A stretch of DNA of 64,000 nt from Lineus longissimus (taxonomy: Eukaryota > Nemertea > Pilidiophora > Heteronemertea > Lineidae). The DNA lies in the NCBI RefSeq assembly GCF_910592395.1, contig NC_088308.1:11673001-11737000 (forward strand). Reading direction: 5' to 3'. Every line of letters starts with the position of its first letter. Position 1 is the first letter of the stretch. Positions 55,425-64,000 of the stretch are shown here, in pieces. The notes beneath the pieces are model-generated. The model was not told the origin of the DNA, ran no database searches, and saw only the letters and a program-made list of their open reading frames with translations. A program made the translations under genes and the position numbers.

Positions 55425-56870
55425 TCGTTTCCGGAGCATATATCCGTAACTATAAATGCTGGCCATTTCATCTCTGGGTGGTTTGAAGGTCTTAGGCTGA
55501 AGTTACATAGACCTCACGTTTCATCGACTCACGACTCATTTGTCACTTGTCATTCGTGAGCTGATGAATGGACATTGGAAAACCTATTGACCTGTTCTCA
55601 TTGAAGTGAATTTTGTAAGTTTTGCCCGCATTCGTCGCCTCACGTCATTTCATGTCATTTCACGCGTGAGGCAATGAATGGACATGTTCATTCTTTGTGA
55701 AATGAGCTGGCAAAGAAAGTGGACGTCCATGTGCATTTGTAGTGATATCGCCTTCGAAACTGTGAGTATAGCTACTTTTCGGCATTTTCATTAGTTTACA
55801 CGTTAATACAATAGCTAATTTCGATTGGAAATGAGAAACAAATAATGCAAAAATGCAGCACTTTTATGTACCACATTGTTCTCGTCCGTCGCCTCCGCTT
55901 TCGTTTTCTATTCTCCATCAGGAGCAGCATGGCTGCCATCTCTTCTTCTTCTGAGTCCATGTGCGTCGCCGAGAAAATCCAAGTGACAAATGAACGAGCG
56001 AAAAATGATCTGTATGTAAACCGCCGCGGTCACTCGTGACAAATGAGGAGTGACACGTGAAAATGAGCCGTGAGTCGATGAAAAATGTGGCGTGAGTAGC
56101 TCATTCCTATGTAACATCAGCCTTATGGTACCATTGTGCCTTTTGGCAGTTTTGACGGTTTTCGACCTACACTTGGCCCCAGGGGGCGCTTCATGCAAAA
56201 AACTACTTTTGGCTATATCTCATGAATTATGCTAGCTAGAATCATGATATTTTTACTGAGGACAGTACTCATGAGACTACATCACATAATACCCAGGTTT
56301 TTGATTTGACCTACTTTTCAAGGTCACAGGGGTCAAGTAGCGTAAATTGACCATCAGTGGTTTCCGGAACATATATCCGTAACCATAAATGCTGGGCATT
56401 TCATCTCTGGGTGGTTTGAAGGTCTTATGGTACCATTGTGCCTTTTGGCAGTTTTGACGGTTTTCGACCTACACTTGGCCCCAGGGGGCGCTTCATGCAA
56501 AAAACTACTTCTGGCTATATCTCATGAATTATGCTAGCTAGAATCATGATATTTTTACTGAGGACAGTACTCATGAGACTACATCACATAATACCCGGGT
56601 TTTTGATTTGACCTACTTTTCAAGGTCACAGGGGTCAAGTAGCGTAAATTGACCATCAGTGGTTTCCGGAGCATATATCGTAACCATAAATGCTAGGCAT
56701 TTCATCTCTGGGTGGTTTGAAGGTCTTATGGTACCATTGTGCGTTTTGGCAGTTTCGACGGTTTTCAACCTACACTTGGCCCCAGGGGGCGCTTCATGCG
56801 AAAAACTACTTTCGGCTATATCTCAGGAATTATGCTAGCTAAAATCATGATTTTTTTTGGTATGTGCGTT
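55425..56870 (+). repeat. 302-bp tandem array, about three copies
   Basis: CTTATGGTACCATTGTG starts near 56122, 56424 and 56725, and the unit head GTTTCCGGAGCATATAT is at 55428, 56360 and 56662. Copies are over 95% alike by eye. The first copy is split by the MITE. Confidence 0.9.
55495..56122. mobile_element. MITE, 628 bp, TTA target duplication with visible empty site
   Basis: The ends GGCTGAAGTTACATAG and GGCTGATGTTACATAG are inverted, with TTA at 55492-55494 and 56123-56125. Sibling tandem units read GGTCTTATGG without the insert, which proves the borders. The 3-bp TWA duplication fits Harbinger-type mobilisation. Confidence 0.9.
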
Positions 56871-57320
56871 GGGGATGACCAGAGGAAGGTTCCTTTTGAA
56901 AACCGGCTCGTTCTGATTGTCAATATGCTCACAGGGCGGCGTGCTTGAAACCGTTTGTCTAATCAAATTCATTTTTGGTATGTACGTTGGGGGTGACTAG
57001 AGCGAGGTTCCTTTCGAAAACAGGCTCGTTCTGATTCTCAATATGGTCACCAGGGCAACGTGCTTGAAATCGGTTTCCGTCAATTTCGAGGAGAACGGCT
57101 TGGAGGATGGAATCAATTTTTAGTGACTGTAGGCCTAATGCAGTTTTGTAAAGGGAAGGTTCCTTTCGAAAATCAGCGCGATTCGAAATTCAATATGGCC
57201 GCCACGCTCACATCCTCAAAATAGGTTTCCACAATTTTAATTTCCATATGCAAACTAGCCACTCCACTAAGCCAACTTCACCATTATCTCACCTTCAACC
57301 TTTATAGGCTGAGGGGTTAT

Positions 57321-58110
57321 GCTCGCTTTGCGATGCTATTTTCTAGATTTGGCGAATGCAGGATGGGGAGGAAAACCACCTCCTCACCATTGTTCAGAAA
57401 GTCACTGTTTTACTTCCACATGTTGCCAATTTCGTTTGCTGTACTTGCCGGTGTAGGTGATGTGGATGCTAATAAAGACTAGCTGAATGGTGTGGGAATA
57501 TCTCTAAGTCGTCAGAACAAAGGTTTAATGAGTTGGAGACTTTGAAGTGGAGGAGTGAAACATGGTACTTATTAGGGTTTGTCTCAGTGACACTAGGGTA
57601 GTCCACTGCGTCAGGAGTGTAGTAAAGTACTAGTAGTTACTGATACGAATACTTGATATCGTGCTAGTGAGGGGTTTGCAGCTGATGGAGCTGGGGAGTT
57701 GGGACCATATCTCCAACATTCAGAGCTTTTATGAGATTAACTCAAAAGAGAACATTAAAACTGTTGGAAGTTATGACATTATCCAGTCATATAACTAATT
57801 GCCCTATTAACTTGGTATCCAAGAAAAGGATAAAACTAACGTTGGAAATTGGATGAATATATTTCCTCTTTAATATCAAAATATGAAACTTAAACAGTAT
57901 ACAATATCAAACTATGTAAATTTAATAAAACAGTTAACGATATTGAATTTTTAAACAAGCAGATCAATACAGAACATCGGCCTTATGATGTCACAATGAG
58001 CACAGACCTCAAGGGATACTTTTATGTTATTACCGCGTCCTCTACAGATATCAATCTGGGGTTTCAAAGATCGGCTACTAAGTGATCATTTGAACTCGAA
58101 CAGACCGAGA
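57321..58110. other. no gene seen
   Basis: About 790 bp, mixed composition, no long frame, no repeat that I can see. Confidence 0.5.
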
Positions 58111-58113
58111 ACT

Positions 58114-58200
58114 ACATGTAAGTAGCCAAACAACCGGGAGTCGAACCCACGACCTTTCGATCGTGAGCTGGACGCTTAACTACTGCGCTACCGCTGCCCC
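58114..58200 (-). repeat. tRNA-derived SINE-like segment with Pol III boxes
   Basis: The minus strand begins GGGGCAGCGG and has an A box TAGCGCAGTAGTTAAGCG and a B box GGTTCGACTCC at normal spacing. The T arm pairs (CGTGG/CCCGG region is imperfect) but the anticodon stem does not, and no acceptor match follows. It therefore looks like the head of a SINE or a tRNA pseudogene, not a working tRNA. Confidence 0.7.
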
Positions 58201-59094
58201 TAATATGGAGATTCGCAATGCATTGTTCCATTAGGATGCACTCTGGCCAGGACATACGCCTTCGTTAAGCAAGGGGTCTATTATTCGCAGGGGGGGGCAG
58301 TGTTTTGAGTAGTTTAATGATTCTGTTCAAAAAAACTTTGGGACTTGTATTATCTCATGCTAAGTTATAGCATTGCTGTGAATGAAGAACATCAAACATA
58401 CCGAAACCATCTAAAGGGAACACTGCGTGGGACGTTCTTGAGAGCTAACTCGTTCTGTGAGAAGGCCTCATAATTCCCCAATGATCAAAGGAATACATCT
58501 TCCAGATTGCTGGATTTGAGTAGGCCTATTGACCATAGTCCATAATAAAGAACTTCAGAAGCACTCACACTTTGATTGATCAATAAAATACTTAGCACCC
58601 CCATCCCTCCTATATAGTACCAGGTCACAAGTCTTACTCATCAAAGAATGCCAAAACACTATGCCAAAATATTTCCATGAAAGACTTGGAAAACTCTAAG
58701 ATTTGACAAACATGGGTAAAGATACTAAGTTGGTTTTGGAGATACATGTAAGCTTACATGTAGATGGTTCAGAAGTTATGAAGATTTGAAAATATTGGTA
58801 ATTAAGCAACAGCCTTGGGTAGGGTACCAAAACATAATTCGTGGAAACACTCTTATATGAAAGATTGGCCCCACAAACATGGGTAAAAGAGACAAAAGTC
58901 TTTTGTAATATGGTATGTAATGTAACATGACTATAATGGCTGAGAAGTTATCTACACTTGTAATTTTGGCAATGTCCACCGGGTTTTGGTTGGGGGTACC
59001 CCCGAATGGACCCTAGAAGCCCTTCAACACTGTTGAAGACACTTTCATATGAAAGATTGACTCAACAAACATGGGTAAAGATACCAAGTTTGTT
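58201..59094. other. repeat-like non-coding stretch
   Basis: CATATGAAAGATTGRCYCNACAAACATGGG-type phrases occur near 58680, 58850 and 59045, spaced by about 185 bp, which suggests a degenerate tandem unit. No gene seen. Confidence 0.5.
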
Positions 59095-59410
59095 GCAAAG
59101 TAGGAAGAAGGCGAAATGGGAAGAAGGCGAAATAATACAAAGGCGGGGCGGGTAAAGGCGAGATAGGATGAAGGCGAATTAGGACAAAGGTAAATTAGGA
59201 CAAGGTGAAATAGGAGAAGGCAGATTAAGACAATGGCAAACTGAGACGAATGCAAGAATGGATGGGCAACTTGTGATAAGGCAAGATAAAACAGAGGCAA
59301 AATAGCATAAGGCGAAAAATGAAAAGGCGAAAAAAGACAAAGGCGGGATAGAATAAGGCGGATTGGGAAGAGGCAAAATTGGAAAAGGCGAAATAGGAGA
59401 AGGCGAAATG
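59095..59410. repeat. 15-bp-period minisatellite, AAGGCG orientation
   Basis: About 20 units with AAGGCRAAWT cores, the reverse strand of the arrays at 47.2 and 55.0 kb. It ends directly at a hairpin-headed element. Confidence 0.9.
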
Positions 59411-61497
59411 TATATTTTTAGCTCAGCTGACAAAGTCAGCGAAGCTGGTAATATTACTAAGGGAATGGTGTCCGTCCTTCCTGCCATCCTGCCATCCTTC
59501 CATGTCAATTTTGGGCATTTTGTAACCGTAAGACCTAGGCACTTTGCTGACGCTGCTAAATTAGGAGTAGCCCAAGGGGAACTCAGAAACCAAAAATCAG
59601 CGCGATCCGACCTACATTCGGCGAATGAGGTCATCGGGAAGTTTAAACTTCTTTCCTTTATACCTCGGGCCACAGAGGAAATATTGTTTTCAAATCTGAC
59701 CGAATATTTTTTAATAATTTTTCATTTTGACTTGTAATGGAATTAGTTTAGTTTTCACCGCCAGTTGGCGCTACAGGCACATTTGACAGATTTTTTGACG
59801 ATTCAAAAGCCCGGGTTATGACGTATAGTTGCGCAGTTGTATTCTGCGCATTGAATTGGCCAGGGAACCAGACTATATTTCAGCATACCCACTGTGACCA
59901 GTGTAAAGATGGAAGATTGATTTTGCAACAAGTAACCAATTTTCTGCTAAAAACTAGTCAAGTAGGCGATATTATCACTCGTTCCTTTCAGTGGGTAGTC
60001 ATAAGGTCTTAAGGGAATACTTTCAGAAATTAGTTCTTGAAAATTTGGCCACAATTCTGTGAAAACGATATCGGAAGTGCACGCTCTGTTCGCGATGTAT
60101 TTTGAAGTGGAGAATTCCCACAGTATGTGCAGTGAATCAGCATGATTCTGTTTGCATATTAGTTTTTAGTACTACGATTCTTACATGAGTAAAAAGTAGA
60201 CGTTTTAAGCAACACAATAGTGTAACTCCCATAAAAATTGATTGCAAATTGACGGAGCTACGGCATTCTGTTTGGCAATTGTCAGCGCTGATAAAATACA
60301 TTGCATGCTAATGCATGCCAAATGGCACACTTTAAAAAGCGTTCATTGGACAACGTAGGGAATCACCAGAAATGACGTCATCGCTGGTCTAAATCTTCTA
60401 TATAATAATATTAGAAGGGGGACGAATAAAGTCACACTTAGAGGCGTTGGATCGCCTTGAAATTTTGCATGAATGGTGGTGACACCTTACCCTGATGCAA
60501 CGTCTTGGTTTTATTCAAAAAATTACTTCAGCGGAGCAGAAATGAGGGATTTTTAATCGGACACTGTCAATTCTCCTTACCACTCACAGAAGCCAAGCCA
60601 TTGCTGTTAAGTTATGCAGGGGCTTAATCAATTACCTGCACTCCCTGTGGGGTAAATAACATTACCTTTTGAACAGCTGGCTGTAAGGGGAAGATTGGAA
60701 CAGCCGGTATACCTGCTGACCTGCTGAACCCAGATAAATGTTATTTCAATCCACGATTGCAGGTCACCGGATTTTCGAGAAATGGCGGGAAATTGTAAAC
60801 AAACGCATGTGTGCAGTTCAAATGTAAACAAAAATGTATTTTTGGTACTTTTGGTTGCTGGACTTGGGTTTTCCCGCAGTTAGGAGCTGGGGTCAAATTG
60901 GTGGTCTATTGTTTATGGGTGCTGTTTTTGTCAGAGGTAGCCCTTGATTATGAAGGGATTTTCAAATATGAAAACGACCCTTTGCATTGTAAATTCCAAT
61001 CACCTGCAGGACAGGTCAATTTCTCTCAAATAAAATTAATTTTGTTGACTCCTGTAATCTCTACCTTATCAAAAAAAAGACAGTGGTGTTAGTCCCAAAC
61101 TGGTCATTTCTATTTATTTTGACCTCTGTTAAATCAGGATACCTCTCAATTACAGACAGAATTTTGTATCCTTGTGCTGTACAACCCAGCCTGGACATAC
61201 CACAGTTGTCCATGGAGAAGTCTCATCCTCTCTGACACTTCTTTTCTGTAAAGCTACCGATACAACATACTGAACTAGGGATATCTTCCGTTGCCTCCTG
61301 TAATATTTACATACCATGGCTGATTAGTTCAATCATATTTCATCCAGCTGGCAGCTCTGCATTGGAAATTTTAGTGGTATAACGTGTTCTCTTGACCTTC
61401 AAACAGTAGTATAAAGCTGATATTTACTACTTTACACCCTCAGTCCTATGTTATTAGGTCATCCAGCTGAGCGCCAGGCCCTTGGGCCTCTTGTTTA
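59411..61497 (+). mobile_element. hairpin-headed repeat element, third family, complete copy
   Basis: Starts AGCTCAGCTGAC-aaa-GTCAGCGAAGCT, then a GTCCGTCCTTCC tract, and closes with GGCCCTTGGGCCTCTTG. Minisatellite units lie on both sides (59095-59410 and 61498-61541), so it sits inside the array. No coding frame is supported. An inverted second copy starts at about 63836. Confidence 0.7.
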
Positions 61498-61541
61498 AAG
61501 GCAAAATGGGAAAAGGCGAAAAAAGACAAGGCGAAATGGGC
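61498..61541. repeat. minisatellite remainder after the hairpin-headed element
   Basis: Three AAGGCRAAAT-type units. It is the continuation of the 59095-59410 array on the other side of the insertion. Confidence 0.8.
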
Positions 61542-63630
61542 ATGAACCCTGCAGACAGCAAAACTTGCTTGTCAGAAATCGCCCGATATAGCTCGTACAG
61601 GTCACCGTGGCTTCATTACAGCACATCTACATTTTCACTGAATAACGTGGACCAACTATACGTCCAGGAACTAAGAATGCTCTCCGACGAAAATCCAGGG
61701 CATGGACGATCAGCCGTGAATGCACACATCCATGCATGTTGACAAAAACAAAACAAAAACATCGCACTTTCACTTCAGCGGAGCGATGGTTTATGTGCGA
61801 AATACGACTGATCAAGGCAACATAAAGTGTCCAGAAGGGAACAACACATTCTTGAAACTCAGTTGCTTTGCCGTTTTTTCTTATTTCATAGCCCATAAAC
61901 TCCAAATATTTAGATTAACCTACCGGTATTATAGAAAAATGCTTCGATGGTGAAAAGAATGGCGAATGAACTGAATTGAGCGGTGAGTCATCGTGCCGGT
62001 ATGGCGAGGTTTATTGAATTTACATGTATTGCGCTATGCATGCCCATAGCACTTTCGCGGCTGTAACCCAGGATTGACTTCTTGGTTCATGGACACCCTC
62101 GTTTTATCAATGTTTTGCAATGCATTGCCGTGTTCATGTACATATGAAGCTTTCACCTGGAGACGAGAGTTTGCTGGAATAATTTCTTGAGGAGAATAAT
62201 ACCCTAGTACAAAAGTCTCAGCCGATGGCGGAGACTAATTATATTGAGATAAAATATTCTAAGATAATTCTTACCAGCGCAAATTGGTGAACATGTGGGA
62301 CAGCTGGCGTGTTGCCAAATCCGGACCTACTTTCCGTCAACGCTAAATACGTCGATGAGAGCTCTCGAACTATCGTTCCATGCAAAAAAATGCCTATGAT
62401 AACACCACTAATAGCTTCAAATTATTTTCCGGTTATAATTAACACAACACGCATCTTCATGATCACGATCTTTCTCAAACTAATTTAATGACCTGATCGC
62501 CTTGGACGCACAACCACGTATCAATCCGCTCCGACTATCCACTCATCCATTCGATTCGATAACACTCGATAAAGTTTGATAAATAAACAAAGTTTTCGTG
62601 CTTTCTGCTGTCAAAATCAATGGATATAATATACTCCTGCAGAATAGTAGAACTAATGGAACTAATTTCCGAAGTTTCCAATATTTTGAACACAAATCAG
62701 AACATCACCCAATCTCAGATCTGCATAAATTACGATAAATAATGAGGTCGTCGCTTCAATTTCGCGAAGAAATTTGACTCCATTCGAAGGTTATTTTGAC
62801 CGAATTCCGTTGAACTCATCGTTATGAGGGCATTTGAACACATTCTCGTTGATCTTTTCTATAAACGTGTGAATTTTCGTACCAAAATACATTTCCGTAA
62901 AGGCGTAAATAAGAAAATTTGTCACTTACAAAATCATCGCTCCGGTCGAAATAAAAAGGTCACCACCATTTTCTTGATGATAGTGCTTCAAGGTAATCTC
63001 GACCGCACAGTGGAGGGTCGAGCCGCCTCGTTAATTTACCCCAGACGAGCCGTTCATACACTGGATGCCCTGGCAATACCAGCAGTCCAGTATTCCCTTG
63101 TTCGATGTTTTCCATAACAAGCAGTGAGAAACGTGATCGGACACCGAAAGCCGACGCCCCCTAATCTAGTTCGTGACGAGAGCAATGCCGTCACGTACCA
63201 GTCTCAGTGAAGAGTGAATGGAGGAGAATGGTGAAAGCGTCTACGAGGCAGCACACTCTCCACGAAACAGCATGATGTCCAGCCAAATCCTCTGCCACTA
63301 TTAGCGTCCATGTTCGAAGCCACCGTACATTCCTGGCGTACATTATACATGTCCAGCACTCTCAGCAAGAATCGCGGCCAATTCTAGCAAGGATGCAAAT
63401 GTATGTCAGTTCGGGGCGGGAAATTTAAAGCGGGGTCATCCGGGGTCAAACAACAGTTTTGCTCACTACCGCCAACTGGTGACATAAATCGACACTAATC
63501 TATTTTATATCAAAACTTCTATATCATGAAGACCTTTTCAACTTTATTTCAAGCTTTTATGTGCTGGATTAGAGCATCAAAAAATTGTTTTGTCATATAC
63601 GCCTTTTGCCACCTGGGGAGCTGAATTTGA
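61542..63630. other. no gene seen
   Basis: About 2.1 kb with only short chance frames. GTGCTTTCACCTG-type words and CATGCATG motifs occur, but I see no structure that supports a feature. Confidence 0.5.
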
Positions 63631-63639
63631 GTCAAATCA

Positions 63640-63840
63640 CACATTTTTTTTCCCGTAAGCAACATTTTCTGCGGTGTTTATATACAAGACTACATTTGAA
63701 GTGCCTCGGTTGTACGATTACAAAATGCCCAACTTTGTCTACAGATGGCTAGATGGAAGGATGGGTGGAAGGATGGAAGGACGAACACCAATCGAATAGC
63801 TATTTGACTAGCTCCGCTGACTTTGTCAGCTGAGCTAAAA
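63640..63840 (-). mobile_element. hairpin-headed repeat element, third family, inverted 5' end
   Basis: On the minus strand it starts TTTTTAGCTCAGCTGACAAA, then GTCAGCGGAGCT, followed by CGTCCTTCCATCCTTCC and TTGGGCATTTTGTAATCGTA, matching 59411-59540. The 3' end was not located to the left. Confidence 0.75.
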
Positions 63841-64000
63841 AACTGTTTGTCACACCAGTCACTCATCTCATCTACAATGTATGTCTTACTGCAGACAGTG
63901 TACTCAAGAGCTTTAGTCACTACCAATGTTTCAGTTTCAGTCTTTCTTTAAAGCATTGTAAGTTGCAGATTTAGCTTTTTTCAGCAAACTGTCACTTGGG

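Larger units (their letters stand above)
55343..57320 (+). mobile_element. hairpin-headed repeat element, second family, with 302-bp tandem units
   Basis: Starts with a hairpin CCCCTCAGCC-cataaa-GGCTAGAGGGG, then a (GTCCGTCT)n tract. Tandem units of about 302 bp follow, then a body, and it closes near CTTTATAGGCTGAGGGG (about 57300). No coding sequence is supported. A MITE is nested at 55495-56122. Confidence 0.6.

Noticed and set aside
58114-58200. Functional tRNA gene
   Set aside because: The anticodon stem does not pair and the acceptor stem lacks a 3' partner; only the Pol III boxes are preserved.
60811-61092. Possible membrane protein of 93 residues
   Set aside because: Short, inside a repeat element, no conserved motif, and hydrophobicity alone is weak evidence.
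62824-63117. 97-residue plus-strand frame
   Set aside because: No motif, no splice context, and a length expected by chance in AT-rich sequence.
59411-63840. One 4.4-kb transposon with inverted ends
   Set aside because: The left copy closes by itself at 61497 with its own 3' end (GGCCCTTGGGCCTCTTG), so the inverted end at 63836 is a second insertion of the same family, not the partner terminus.

Overview
The window is eukaryotic, metazoan and almost entirely made of transposable elements. Introns with GT-AG borders, LTR, tyrosine-recombinase (YR) and non-LTR retrotransposons, Helitrons, several cut-and-paste DNA transposons, MITEs, a tRNA-derived repeat and minisatellites are all present. 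I see no operons, no bacterial signals and no convincing host gene. The mix (BEL/Pao, DIRS, Academ-like, PIF/Harbinger, Helitron with DUF6570-type N-terminus, envelope-bearing Gypsy) suits a marine invertebrate such as a cephalochordate, ambulacrarian or spiralian; I cannot name the species.

Region 1 to 44.5 kb is one deeply nested stack. The outermost unit is a minus-strand Helitron whose 5' half is at 41.7-44.5 kb and whose 3' half is at 9.1-11.1 kb. A BEL/Pao retrotransposon (up to 9146) interrupts its helicase, and the BEL 3' LTR is itself cut at a TTAA by a piggyBac-like element that runs off the left edge. A 30.6 kb block (11096-41698) sits inside the Helitron Rep gene, between the HUH motif and the catalytic-tyrosine motif. 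The base of that block is a roughly 5 kb, intron-containing DNA transposon that I cannot assign to a named superfamily (called element X here). It encodes a Cys-rich N-terminus, a chromo-barrel-like domain and a DDE-like core. Element X carries a deleted DIRS element (12331-16979) and an Academ-like transposon with about 560 bp terminal inverted repeats (18996-39757). The Academ-like gene is in turn split by a PIF/Harbinger element (21928-24616, CTG target duplication) and an 11.8 kb Gypsy-type retrotransposon with chromodomain and envelope gene (25326-37086, AAGG target duplication), whose 3' LTR holds a 5'-truncated LINE. In both Academ cases, taking out the insert and one target copy rejoins the reading frame.

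Region 44.5-64 kb has a 332 bp MITE, one candidate orphan exon, triplet repeats and short tandem duplications. It then has 15-bp-period minisatellites (core CGCCTT/AAGGCG) that flank repeat elements beginning with a hairpin. A nearly complete DIRS element (48471-55022) lies between two of these. Further right are a 302-bp tandem array with a MITE that has a visible empty site, a tRNA-derived SINE-like segment, and long stretches where I see no gene.

Nearly every coding region is damaged by frameshifts, single nonsense codons, internal deletions or later insertions, so this is an accumulation zone rather than a functional gene cluster. The order of insertion can be read directly from the nesting.
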